From contig JAEXZY010000038.1 in the NCBI GenBank assembly GCA_023404955.1, forward strand, positions 1 to 64,000: a stretch of DNA of 64,000 bases. The letters run 5' to 3'. The notes beneath the pieces are model-generated. The model had not been told where the DNA came from, searched no databases, and was given only the letters and a program-made list of their open reading frames with translations. The stretch's first letter is position 1. Each line of letters starts with the position of its first letter. The stretch comes from Actinomycetes bacterium. GTDB lineage: Bacteria; Actinomycetota; Actinomycetes; Mycobacteriales; Mycobacteriaceae. The position numbers and the translations under genes were made by a program. Below, piece by piece: positions 33,885-42,122 of the stretch.

Positions 33885-34999
33885 CGTGACTGCACCTCGG
33901 TGGGGTCGACAACGGTGGTGCATCGCGTCCACGCCGTGACTGTCTGGGTCATCGGGTCCTCAATGGTGGCGGGATGCCTCGGGGGCGCTGCGTCGAGCAG
34001 GCCGTGGGCGCGGCAGTAGTCGTCGTTGTAGATGGTGTCGAAGTAGCGTTGCGGGCCGTCCGGGAAGATCGCTGCGACAGTGGCTCCGGCAGGGCTATTG
34101 CGTGCGACCCAGCCTGCAACTAGGGCGACCGCACCGACGCTCCAGCCGCCACTGGCGTAGTGGGTGGCCGCCAGGGTGCGGCATGCCCACACCGACTCCG
34201 CGGGGGCAACCCAATGCACTTCGTTGAACGCTTGGTAGTCGACGTTGCCGGGATAGATGCTCGATCCCAGGCCTCGCATGAGCCGAGAAGCCGCGGGCTG
34301 GCCGAAGATCGTCGAGCCCACCGTGTCGACGCCGATCAGCCGCAGCTGCGGGTTAAATTCTCGGAGGACGCGTGCGACGCCGGCCGAGTGGCCTCCGGTG
34401 CCCACCGAGCACACCAGGACATCAACGGCGCCGAGTTGTTCGTTCAGTTCCAACGCGAGCCCGCGGTAGGCCTCGACGTTATCGGGGTTGCTGTATTGAT
34501 CGGGATGCCACGCGCGCGGGTCGGTGGCCAAGATCTTCTGCACGCGGTCACGGCGAGCCTGCTGCCAGCCTCCCTGTGGGTGCGGTTCAGTGACCAATTC
34601 GATGTCGGCGCCGAATGCGGCGAGCATATTCTGAATGATCGGCTCCATCCCGGGGTCGGTGACCAAGGTGACGGGGTGCCCGTAGACCGTTCCGGCTAGT
34701 GCGAGACCCAATCCCAGCGTCCCGCTGGTGGATTCAACGATGCGGGCGCCGGGGGTAAGTGCCCCGCGGGAGCGGGCGCGTTCGACCATGTGTAGCGCGG
34801 GTCGGTCTTTCATTCCTCCCGGGTTGAAGCCTTCGAGTTTGGCCCAAAAGCCCCGCTCTTCTGACGTGAACGGTGCGCCGATTCTCAAGACAGGGGTCTG
34901 GCCGACCATGGTGGCCGGCCGCTCGTTGCGGCCGCGTTGTGGCTGTGCCGATCGGGTGTGGGAAGTGCGTGCATGGCGGATTGGCAGGGCAGGATTCAT
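33881..34999 (-). CDS. cysK2: PLP-dependent cysteine synthase-family enzyme, CysK2-like
   Basis: A 372-aa fold-type II PLP enzyme. The PLP lysine is in NPGGMKDRPA, the substrate loop is STSGTLG, and the phosphate loop is SVGTGGHSAG. These match the CysK2/SbnA branch (S-sulfocysteine synthase in M. tuberculosis). ATG 34999 gives 372 aa, the length I recall for CysK2; a longer frame from GTG 35062 exists. It follows the LpqS-like gene and overlaps the MFS gene. Confidence 0.85.
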   Translation of the reverse strand: MNPALPIRHARTSHTRSAQPQRGRNERPATMVGQTPVLRIGAPFTSEERGFWAKLEGFNPGGMKDRPALHMVERARSRGALTPGARIVESTSGTLGLGLALAGTVYGHPVTLVTDPGMEPIIQNMLAAFGADIELVTEPHPQGGWQQARRDRVQKILATDPRAWHPDQYSNPDNVEAYRGLALELNEQLGAVDVLVCSVGTGGHSAGVARVLREFNPQLRLIGVDTVGSTIFGQPAASRLMRGLGSSIYPGNVDYQAFNEVHWVAPAESVWACRTLAATHYASGGWSVGAVALVAGWVARNSPAGATVAAIFPDGPQRYFDTIYNDDYCRAHGLLDAAPPRHPATIEDPMTQTVTAWTRCTTVVDPTEVQSR

Positions 35000-35101
35000 C
35001 GATGAATGTCGCTTCTGTGAGGCCGCGACGAAGCACGGCGACTGACGGCAGGTAGCGGTCACCGGCCACCGTCGAAGACGACGGGGCCTGACGCTAGCCG
35101 A

Positions 35102-35518
35102 TCAGCGGCGCGCGATACACAGGTGGGCGAGCACGTCGCGGCCGGTGCGCAGGGCGCGGGCGTTCCGTGGTGGACCGCGGATAGGCGCCTTCGCCGCCTG
35201 GCACCACAGCAGCGGAAGTACAGCCACGACGAGGCCCAACGCGAGCGCGATCAGGGAGACCGTTCCCCGCGGCAGGATCGCTTCGGCCAGGGTGTCGGGC
35301 GTGCACTCGGCGTCGGGTTGGGAGAGGTGGGGGTGGTCGAGCTCGACAGACATCGGCGCGCCGACCGCACTGGCGGCCAGGGTGTGCGGTCCGTGCGTAG
35401 GTGCCGCATTCACGCCGGGCAGTGCCCACTCGGCTCCGACGATGACGGTCCAGAACGCGATCAACGCCGCGACGATGGCGCGGCGGCGTTGCCCAGAGTT
35501 CGCGTCGAAGTACTTCAC
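35102..35518 (-). CDS. lpqS: LpqS-like copper-linked exported protein
   Basis: A 138-aa protein with an N-terminal membrane/signal segment (IVAALIAFWTVIVGAEWALPG), a His/Cys loop (ELDHPHLSQPDAECTPDT), a second helix and a tail GRDVLAHLCIARR that closely resembles the end of M. tuberculosis LpqS. No lipobox Cys is seen. In M. tuberculosis lpqS-cysK2 belongs to the RicR copper regulon. Here the upstream region has no RicR box but a CTACGTA element at 35.73 kb. GTG start at 35518. Confidence 0.75.
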   Translation of the reverse strand: MKYFDANSGQRRRAIVAALIAFWTVIVGAEWALPGVNAAPTHGPHTLAASAVGAPMSVELDHPHLSQPDAECTPDTLAEAILPRGTVSLIALALGLVVAVLPLLWCQAAKAPIRGPPRNARALRTGRDVLAHLCIARR

Positions 35519-35729
35519 GATGTTGCCGACTGTAGCAGCGGATCGGCGAATTCAGGCTCGGCCCCCTAGCCGATGCCGGGTTGTGATCAGAGCGCGACCG
35601 CCGTTGCGCCGAGCCATCCGGCCGTTCCGTCGCACGATCGACTTCGCCCGATGCCCTTGCGAAAACGCCCTTTTGGAGGTTCCGCGAAGGAGATACAACA
35701 GATCGTTGCGCTGCTTGTACCGCAGATCA

Positions 35730-35750
35730 TCTACGGTTTTACTACGTAGA
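35730..35750. promoter_or_regulatory. BlaI-like box before lpqS-cysK2-MFS
   Basis: TCTACG-GTTTTACTA-CGTAGA: inverted half-sites, 210-230 bp upstream of the LpqS-like start and about 100 bp after the end of blaR1. Confidence 0.55.
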
Positions 35751-35851
35751 TAATTTGCGCTCTATCGGCCCGCGCGCCAAGCGGTGTTTCCTTTGCTGGC
35801 GGCCTACGCGCATTGGCTCCACCTGCGGAACGTGCGGCGGGCGTTGAGGCG

Positions 35852-36775
35852 CTAGTGGTGGCAGAGCACCTGGATGAGGGCGGGTGTGGCGAGCATGGCG
35901 GTGATCGCGGCTGCCAGGCAGATGCGGTGGCGCCATCGCACGTGCCGGCGTGTGGGGGTGAGCAGGCGCTGCGCTCGCGCGATGACCGCTGTTCCCGCCG
36001 CGGCGAGGCCTTCCCGTGCAGGCGGGTGTTCTCCGGCCAGAGCAGATAATCCAGCCAACAGCGGATGCGTGCCGACGCGGCGCACGGCGGTGTCGTCAGC
36101 GCACATCTCCAGCAGTTCACCCACACGATGAGGGGCCGTCGCGAAAAGCGGAAGCCGCGGCAGTGTGCCCCCCAAAGCGCGGAGCGCCATGAGGATGTGG
36201 TGGTGGCGCCCTGAGATGTGCGCGTTTTCATGCGCCAGAACCGCTTTGAGCTGTGATCGGTTCAACGACTTCATCGCCGCGGAGGTGACGATGATGGCGT
36301 TCGGGCGTCCGACCACGCAGTAGGCAGCAGGCCGGTCGGCCTCCACGACCACCACATTGGGATGGTCGGTGGGTCGGCCGACGATCCGCGCGGCACGCGC
36401 GTGCTCGTGACTTCGCGCCCGCAGCCGCGACAAGCAGCGACCGATCCGCATTACGACGAACCCTGACGTCAGGGTTCCTACCGCGATGAGAACAACGGAA
36501 CCGATTCGTCCGGCCATGGGGGTGTGCTCGGAGAAGCCAAACAGCTCCAGGCACAGCGTCACGACCGCGCCCGTACGAATACTGTCCGTCGTTGCGCCGA
36601 TGACCATGATCAGCGCGACGAGCCACGCCGTCAGCGTCGCGGCGACGGTGGCCAGCCAGGCGGCCACTCCCATATGGGGGCTGATGCCGTGACGGGTCAT
36701 CCGCGTCAGGACCGGTGGCGCCCACCAGGCCAGCGCGCTGCCGTAGAGGAGCAGCCACAGCGCGGCGGTCATCAC
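35852..36775 (-). CDS. blaR1: BlaR1-type M56 membrane metalloprotease
   Basis: A 307-aa protein with about four membrane helices and an M56 zinc-protease site HENAH (VLAHENAHISGRHH) plus a downstream Glu (LLEMCADDTAV). In BlaR1/MecR1 systems this protease leads to loss of the BlaI repressor. The C-terminal penicillin-binding sensor of classical BlaR1 is absent, as in M. tuberculosis Rv1845c, so the signal it senses is not evident. ATG overlaps the blaI stop (ATGA). Confidence 0.88.
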   Translation of the reverse strand: MMTAALWLLLYGSALAWWAPPVLTRMTRHGISPHMGVAAWLATVAATLTAWLVALIMVIGATTDSIRTGAVVTLCLELFGFSEHTPMAGRIGSVVLIAVGTLTSGFVVMRIGRCLSRLRARSHEHARAARIVGRPTDHPNVVVVEADRPAAYCVVGRPNAIIVTSAAMKSLNRSQLKAVLAHENAHISGRHHHILMALRALGGTLPRLPLFATAPHRVGELLEMCADDTAVRRVGTHPLLAGLSALAGEHPPAREGLAAAGTAVIARAQRLLTPTRRHVRWRHRICLAAAITAMLATPALIQVLCHH

Positions 36776-37134
36776 CGACGCCCCTTGCGCAGAGCCGCCT
36801 TCAATTGAGCGGACTGCTCGGCGTTCATCTGCTCAACAAAGAACGCCAGCACCGCATCTGTATCCCCGCCGGCGTCGAACGCGGCCTTCATCAAACGCGC
36901 GGAACGCTCCTCGCGGCTCATGGACGCCTGATACACGTACGCTTTCCCATCGCGCTGACGTTGCAACCAGCGCTTGCGGTACAGGTTGTCCATCGTCGAC
37001 ATCACGGTGGTGTACGCGATCTGCCGCCGTTGAGAGATCTCGTCGAAAACCTCACGCACCGTGACAGGCTCGGCGTAATCCCACACGCAATCCATGACCA
37101 CCGCTTCGAGGTCGCCGAATCCTCGCTGTTCCAT
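36772..37134 (-). CDS. blaI: BlaI/MecI/CopY-family repressor
   Basis: A 120-aa repressor with an N-terminal winged helix (GDLEAVVMDCVWDYAEPVTVREV, recognition region AYTTVMSTMDNLYRKRWLQR) and a helical dimer arm. This family covers beta-lactam (BlaI/MecI) and copper (CopY) repressors; no CxC Cu-binding motif is present, so BlaI is preferred. It is divergent from the RipA-like gene with a CTACGTA pair between them, and is the likely binder of the boxes spread over the window. Confidence 0.92.
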   Translation of the reverse strand: MEQRGFGDLEAVVMDCVWDYAEPVTVREVFDEISQRRQIAYTTVMSTMDNLYRKRWLQRQRDGKAYVYQASMSREERSARLMKAAFDAGGDTDAVLAFFVEQMNAEQSAQLKAALRKGRR

Positions 37135-37474
37135 TTGCGCCTCTCCCGCTCTCCGCGACGAGCTGGCCTCCTCGCGCCCCGAGCTCTTCAGCCCCCAATG
37201 TAGCCGCCGAGCTGGGAAAAGCCGCGATACGCCTCACCTCGACCGCATAGGGCCAGCATCTGCACTACCGGCCGCGGCGCGTGAAACTAGCGCCCGTGGC
37301 GCACAGTCGTAACCGACCTGAGACTGTGACAGACGTTCCTCCTGATACCAAAGTGATGTACGTTCCGTCTACGTACTATCGTGCTACGTACTTAGCTCGG
37401 TAGTAGGAGCGCCGCGGGTGCCGTTCGGCTTCGATGCGCGGCTCGACAACGCTCACCCCAGCTGAGGAGATTCG
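37135..37474. other. Divergent promoter region of blaI and RipA-like gene
   Basis: 340 bp with no gene. The part near 37340-37400 is AT-richer and holds the CTACGTA pair; GAGGAG at about 37464 is the ribosome site of the RipA-like gene. Confidence 0.5.
37369..37391. promoter_or_regulatory. BlaI-like box between blaI and RipA-like gene
   Basis: TCTACGTAC-TATCG-GCTACGTAC-like pair (at 37369-37377 and 37383-37391), 14 bp between starts. It is placed to control both divergent genes. Confidence 0.65.
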
Positions 37475-38878
37475 ATGCGGCGCCTCACTTCTTTTCTGAG
37501 TCTCTTCGCATTAATGCCGGCACTGGTGCTCAGCGCCCCGGGTACCGCTGTTGCCGGGCATGACGGCAGCCCCGACCGCGACGACGTTCCCTCATTGGTT
37601 GCGGCGGTCGCCGAAGCGAACCAGCGGATGGCCGACGTCGGTAGCGACATCCAGATCAAGCAAGAGGGCGTCAACCGTGCCCTGGTCGAAATCGCGGCCA
37701 CTCGCGACACCCTCGCGCAGGCCCGACGCGACGTTGTTGCCAGCGACCAAGCCCTTACCGCCAGCCAACACGCGATCGAGGCCGCACAACACCGTTTTGA
37801 CCGCTTCGCCGCGTCGACCTATATGAACGGGCCGTCGGGTGCGTTGCCGCTGGCACAAAGTCCCGAGGAGATCCTGGCCGGGGCCTCGACCCAGCAGACC
37901 CTCACCATCAGCTTCCAGCGGGTCCACGACGACCTCTTGCGTCGGCAGACCGATCAGGCCAACAAGCTTTCTGCTGCGACGGCAGCGCGGGCGCGCGCCG
38001 AGAGCGCCGCCGCAGACGCCCAACGCCGGCAAGACGACGCGGTAGCCGCACTCCGGGACGCCCAGCAGACGTTTACCGCACAGCGACGCGAGGTCGAACG
38101 GCTCGCTACCGAACGCGACTCCGCTCAAGCTCGACTGGAAGCTGCCCGACCGGTGGCGGCGACAGCCGCCGCGCCCAGTGCGGCGCAACCCGGCACTGTG
38201 CCGGTATCCGGCGCTCCCTGGGACCGCGGCACCACGTCGCCGGGGGGCGCCACCGAGGGGGGCCTGTGGGACACCACGCTGCCGATGGTGCCCAGCGCTA
38301 ACGTGGCCGGCGACCCGGTGGCCATCATCAATGCCGTCCTCAAGATCATGGCGACCTCGGCGCAGCTGACGGCCGACATGGGCCGCAAGTTCCTCACCAA
38401 ACTCGGCATTCTGTCTCCAGTCACCGCCGCCGCAGATCCCGGCATCACCAACGGACGCATCCCCCGCCTCTACGGCCGCCAGGCCTCAGAGTTCGTGATT
38501 CGCCGCGCCATGTCACAACTGGGCGTGCCTTACTCCTGGGGCGGCGGCAACGCCAACGGCCCGTCACGAGGCATCGACCAGGGCGCCAACACCGTGGGTT
38601 TCGACTGTTCGGGCCTGATGCTGTATGCCTTCGCCGGCGTCGGCATCAAACTCGACCACTACTCCGAGTCGCAATACAACGCAGGCCGCAAGATCCCCTC
38701 GTCACAGATGCGACGCGGTGACCTCATCTTTTACGGCCCCAACGCCAGCCAGCACGAAGCGATGTATCTGGGCGACGGCATGATGATCGAAGCCCCCTAC
38801 ACCGGGTCGGTCGTCAAGATCTCGCCCGTGCGCACCTCCGGCATGACGCCCTACGTCACCCGCTTGATCGAATATTGA
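37475..38878 (+). CDS. ripA: NlpC/P60 endopeptidase, RipA-like
   Basis: A 467-aa secreted hydrolase: signal peptide (SLFALMPALVLSAPGTAVAG), long coiled coil (about 40-225) that in RipA blocks the active site, Ala/Pro hinge, then NlpC/P60 domain with Cys in GFDCSGLMLY, His and Glu in QHEAMYLGDGMMIEA. RipA cleaves septal peptidoglycan. It is probably an extra RipA copy rather than the housekeeping one, as it lies in an accessory island under a BlaI-like box. Good GAGGAG ribosome site. Confidence 0.9.
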   Translation: MRRLTSFLSLFALMPALVLSAPGTAVAGHDGSPDRDDVPSLVAAVAEANQRMADVGSDIQIKQEGVNRALVEIAATRDTLAQARRDVVASDQALTASQHAIEAAQHRFDRFAASTYMNGPSGALPLAQSPEEILAGASTQQTLTISFQRVHDDLLRRQTDQANKLSAATAARARAESAAADAQRRQDDAVAALRDAQQTFTAQRREVERLATERDSAQARLEAARPVAATAAAPSAAQPGTVPVSGAPWDRGTTSPGGATEGGLWDTTLPMVPSANVAGDPVAIINAVLKIMATSAQLTADMGRKFLTKLGILSPVTAAADPGITNGRIPRLYGRQASEFVIRRAMSQLGVPYSWGGGNANGPSRGIDQGANTVGFDCSGLMLYAFAGVGIKLDHYSESQYNAGRKIPSSQMRRGDLIFYGPNASQHEAMYLGDGMMIEAPYTGSVVKISPVRTSGMTPYVTRLIEY

Positions 38879-39110
38879 CGTCGCCGCGATGCCGCGCAGG
38901 TGGACCGGTCAGTGCGCCGCGGTGCGGCCCCTGCGAATCGGCCTCCTCGGGCACGTCAGGCCGCCCCGAACGACGCGGCCAGCGAGAGGCGTTAAATAGC
39001 GCCGTCGCGCCGGCGATCGCAGCCGCCCACAGCACCACGACCACGGCACACAGGATCAGCCACGCTTGCCACCCGAGACTGTTCGGGCACACGTCCATCA
39101 GCCAACGCAT
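38856..39110 (-). CDS. Small membrane protein
   Basis: An 84-aa protein with one clear membrane helix (LILCAVVVVLWAAAIAGATALF) and a basic tail. Its end overlaps the RipA-like gene on the other strand by 23 bp. Such small one-helix proteins (SHOCT-like or otherwise) are common beside copper genes in mycobacteria, but I see no named domain. Coding is plausible, not certain. Confidence 0.45.
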   Translation of the reverse strand: MRWLMDVCPNSLGWQAWLILCAVVVVLWAAAIAGATALFNASRWPRRSGRPDVPEEADSQGPHRGALTGPPARHRGDVNIRSSG

Positions 39111-39170
39111 GTCAGGCCCTCCTCACAGTGAGCCTCACCCCACCGCAGGAGGAAAACGGTATGAGTCGTG

Positions 39171-39188
39171 TGAAGATCTGCTGAAGAT
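39171..39188 (+). promoter_or_regulatory. TGAAGAT direct repeat before the two-component system
   Basis: TGAAGAT-CTGC-TGAAGAT with an 11-bp period, 52 bp before the response-regulator start. OmpR-type regulators often bind such tandem repeats. The same spaced motif recurs at 41997-42014. Confidence 0.55.
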
Positions 39189-39239
39189 CGAGCCGCCCGG
39201 TCAGCCATACCTGGTTACGGGCGCACCAGCAGGCACCAT

Positions 39240-39992
39240 ATGGACATGCAGCACCACCACCTGGGCGCGCCTGAGAGCGCGAAGGGATACCGCGCGCTGG
39301 TCGTCGACGACGAACTCCCCCTGGCCGAAGTGGTGGCCAGCTATCTCGAACGCGAGCAGTTCGAAGCCGTCGTCGCCGGCAACGGTGTCGACGCAATCGC
39401 CGTCGCACGCGACCTGGATCCCGATGTCGTCATCCTTGACCTCGGCCTACCCGGCATCGACGGACTCGAGGTCTGCCGGCAATTGCGGACCTTCTCCGAC
39501 GCCTACGTCGTCATGCTCACCGCCCGTGACACCGAACTGGATACCGTGCTCGGCCTCACCGTCGGCGCCGACGACTACATCACTAAACCCTTCAGTCCCC
39601 GCGAGCTGGTCGCGCGCATCCGCGCCATGCTGCGGCGACCCCGCATCCTGCAAACAGCCGCCGCACCCGCCGAACGAGAGACAGCCCCGCCGCGCCGCTT
39701 CGGCGCACTGAGCATCAACGTCGCCGCCCGCGAGGTACATATCGACGACGAACTAATCCTGTTGACCCGCACCGAATTCGACATTCTCGAAGCCCTGTCC
39801 GCGCGGCCAGGAATCGTGCTGAGCCGCCGACAACTTCTCGAAATAATCCGCGACGAACCCTGGGTCGGCAACGAACACCTCGTCGACGTCCACATCGGAC
39901 ACTTACGACGCAAACTCGGCGACGACGCCGCACGCCCCCGCTACATCGCCACGGTTCGAGGTGTCGGATACCGGATGGGAACCGGACAGTGA
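39240..39992 (+). CDS. OmpR/PhoB-type response regulator
   Basis: A 250-aa regulator with an intact receiver: acidic pair VVDDE (near 22), phosphoacceptor Asp in VVILDLGLPGIDG, Thr in MLTARD and Lys in ITKPFS. A winged-helix domain follows (LTRTEFDILEALSARPGIVLSR, then HIGHLRRKLGDD and YIATVRGVGYRM). The histidine kinase overlaps by GTGA. ATG 39240 is used; ATG 39246 is an alternative. It may control its own operon and the lipoprotein genes near 42 kb through the TGAAGAT repeats. Confidence 0.92.
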   Translation: MDMQHHHLGAPESAKGYRALVVDDELPLAEVVASYLEREQFEAVVAGNGVDAIAVARDLDPDVVILDLGLPGIDGLEVCRQLRTFSDAYVVMLTARDTELDTVLGLTVGADDYITKPFSPRELVARIRAMLRRPRILQTAAAPAERETAPPRRFGALSINVAAREVHIDDELILLTRTEFDILEALSARPGIVLSRRQLLEIIRDEPWVGNEHLVDVHIGHLRRKLGDDAARPRYIATVRGVGYRMGTGQ

Positions 39993-41173
39993 CTCCCCCA
40001 CCTACGTCGACCCCTCGCCGGCGTCGACGGCCGGGCCGTCCCGGTATCGGCCTGCGACTCCTGGCGGCCCAAGCCATCGTGCTGGCGGCCGGAGCGGCGA
40101 CGACCGCGGTGGTCGCTGCCGTGGTCGGCCCACCGCTGTTCCGCGAACACCTCCACCGTGCCGGTGTCCCGATGGACTCCCTGGAAGAAGTCCACGCCGA
40201 AGAGGCCTACGGCTACGCAACGGTGATCTCCATCGGAGGCGCTTTAGCGGTGTCAGCACTGGCCGCCCTCGCGGTCAGCTTCTACGTCAGTCGACGCCTC
40301 CAACGGTCCATCACCGAAGTCGCCGCCGCGGCCACCGATGTCGCTGAAGGGAACTACGACATCCGCGTGTCACCGCCGCGCCTCGGCGATGACTTCGACG
40401 CCCTCGCAACCGCATTCAACCAAATGGCCTCCCGGCTTCAAGCCGTCGATTCGACACGACAGCAACTGTTCGGAGACCTCGCGCACGAGATCCGCACACC
40501 CGTGGCAGTACTCGAGGCCTACATCGAGGCACTCGAAGACGGCGTGCGCTCCCTGACACCCCAGACAGCAGCCATGCTGCGCGACCAAACCCGTCGGCTG
40601 GTGCGATTCTCCGATGACGTCGCCGCGCTGGCGAAGGCCGAGGAAAGTGCGGTGTCTATGTCCTACGCCTCCCTCGACGTGGACCGCCTAACCCGCCAGT
40701 GCGTCGCAGCAGCACAAGAACGCTATAACGCCAAGGGGGTCGGACTGCACGTACACCTCCCGCAACCGCTACCGCCGCTTTGGGCCGACGAACAACGACT
40801 GTCTCAAGTGTTGGGGAACCTGCTGGAGAATGCGCTACGGCACACACCGCCCGGCGGGTCGGTACACCTTCACTGTCTTCGTGACGGCGACCAGGTAAAA
40901 ATCGCTGTCGCTGACACCGGAGAAGGGATCACCGCCGAGCACGTCACCCGAGTGTTCGAACGGTTCTACCGGGCAGACACCGCCCGCGACCGCGAGCATG
41001 GCGGCGCCGGTATCGGGCTCGCCATAGCCAAAGCGCTCATCGAAGCGCACGGCGGATCGATCTCGGTAGCCAGTGCTGGACCCGGCGCCGGCGCAACATT
41101 CACCATCGCCCTGCCCATCACCCCGATACGCAGCGAACACCACCCTGCGACGGCTGACTCAGCGCGTCGCTGA
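39989..41173 (+). CDS. Sensor histidine kinase
   Basis: A 394-aa kinase: two membrane helices (AAQAIVLAAGAATTAVVAAVV and ISIGGALAVSALAALAV) around a short sensor loop of about 35 aa, HAMP, DHp domain with the phosphorylated His in LAHEIRTPVAV, and ATPase domain with N box NLLENALRHT, G1 DTGEGI and G2 GAGIGLAI. The very small outer loop suggests sensing within the membrane or of small ions. GTG start coupled to the regulator gene. Partner of the regulator at 39240. Confidence 0.92.
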   Translation: MTPPPTSTPRRRRRPGRPGIGLRLLAAQAIVLAAGAATTAVVAAVVGPPLFREHLHRAGVPMDSLEEVHAEEAYGYATVISIGGALAVSALAALAVSFYVSRRLQRSITEVAAAATDVAEGNYDIRVSPPRLGDDFDALATAFNQMASRLQAVDSTRQQLFGDLAHEIRTPVAVLEAYIEALEDGVRSLTPQTAAMLRDQTRRLVRFSDDVAALAKAEESAVSMSYASLDVDRLTRQCVAAAQERYNAKGVGLHVHLPQPLPPLWADEQRLSQVLGNLLENALRHTPPGGSVHLHCLRDGDQVKIAVADTGEGITAEHVTRVFERFYRADTARDREHGGAGIGLAIAKALIEAHGGSISVASAGPGAGATFTIALPITPIRSEHHPATADSARR

Positions 41174-41190
41174 CTAGTGCCCTCTCCGCG

Positions 41191-41886
41191 CTACTTGTCC
41201 AACATTCCCTGCATCGTGTCGATCTCTGCTTGCTGCGAAGACACGATATTGCGCGCCATCTCGACTGCCGCCGGGAACTGGCCGTTGTCAACTTCCTGCT
41301 GCGCCATCATGATCGCGCCCTTGTGATGCTCGATCATCTGGGTCAAGAAGAGTCGGCTAGCCTCGGCGCCCTGCGCGTTCTGCAGTGCAGCCATATCGGC
41401 TTCCGACATCATGCCCATACCGCCGCCGCTCATACCCGGCATATCACCCATGTCTTCGCTGGGCATTTGATGGCCAGGCATGTCATGACCGGGCATTGCG
41501 GCGGTGCTGGGGGCCGTCGTCGACGAGGACACTCCCCAGTCCTGCAGCCAGCCCTGCATCTGTTCAATCTCAGGACCCTGAGCGTTCTTGATCTCGTTGG
41601 CGAGTGACACTACTTCAGGATCAACTCCCTGCTTGCCGAGCAGCATGTCGCTCATCTCGATCGCCTGCTGATGATGAGGGATCATGCCCTGAGCGAACGT
41701 CACATCAGCATCGTTATGGGCAGCGTCACTGCTCGCAGCACTGGGCGAAGCCGACGCCGACGCTGCTGCCGAGGTGGTGCTCGACGACGATGACTGAGAC
41801 TCGTTCGTTGCATTCGAACAGCCGCTGACAAACAGGGCCGACGCCGCAAGCGCCGCAAGCCCGAATCCAAAACGCTTGTGCTGCAT
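41191..41886 (-). CDS. DUF305 lipoprotein
   Basis: A 231-aa lipoprotein (lipobox FVSGC). A Ser-rich linker is followed by the DUF305 ferritin-like helical domain with FAQGMIPHHQQAIEMSDMLL and a second MIEHHKGAIMMAQQEV. These His/Met-rich motifs, plus MPGHDMPGHQMPSEDM between them, suggest Cu or Ag binding outside the cell. Start MQHKRFGFG chosen since the longer frame lacks a signal. Convergent with the histidine kinase. Confidence 0.88.
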   Translation of the reverse strand: MQHKRFGFGLAALAASALFVSGCSNATNESQSSSSSTTSAAASASASPSAASSDAAHNDADVTFAQGMIPHHQQAIEMSDMLLGKQGVDPEVVSLANEIKNAQGPEIEQMQGWLQDWGVSSSTTAPSTAAMPGHDMPGHQMPSEDMGDMPGMSGGGMGMMSEADMAALQNAQGAEASRLFLTQMIEHHKGAIMMAQQEVDNGQFPAAVEMARNIVSSQQAEIDTMQGMLDK

Positions 41887-41996
41887 CGCACATCCTTCCT
41901 CGAACATCTTCGTGACACCATGCGTCCACACGGCAAGCCCTTGCGCCGCCGCACCCCAGCCTCAGCAATCCGAGTATGGGTCGGTTCGTGATCCGA

Positions 41997-42014
41997 TGAA
42001 GATTTGATGAAGAC
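41997..42014 (+). promoter_or_regulatory. TGAAGAT/TGAAGAC direct repeat
   Basis: TGAAGAT-TTGA-TGAAGAC with the same 11-bp period as at 39171. It lies between the divergent DUF305 and BNR lipoprotein genes, about 110 bp from each start. Confidence 0.55.
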
Positions 42015-42083
42015 GACTCCCCCGGTCTGTCACTCGCGGTCGCGCCACCCGAGGCGCAGCCACCTCACGCACCGCCCACCTAC

Positions 42084-42100
42084 TATTGAACTACGTAGAT
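42084..42100. promoter_or_regulatory. CTACGTAG element before BNR lipoprotein
   Basis: CTACGTAG at 42091-42098, with TACTATTGAA just upstream, about 25 bp before the GTG start. Same core as the other BlaI-like boxes; the second half-site is weak. Confidence 0.5.
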
Positions 42101-42122
42101 CTCGTGACCGGAAGGTGTCCGT

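Noticed and set aside
35731..36231. Minus-strand 166-codon frame over the 3' end of blaR1
   Set aside because: Shifted frame of the blaR1 gene with no motif; the M56 protease frame is clear.
36772..37134. BlaI as a CopY-type copper repressor
   Set aside because: It has no C-terminal CxC metal motif, and blaR1 is its coupled neighbour.
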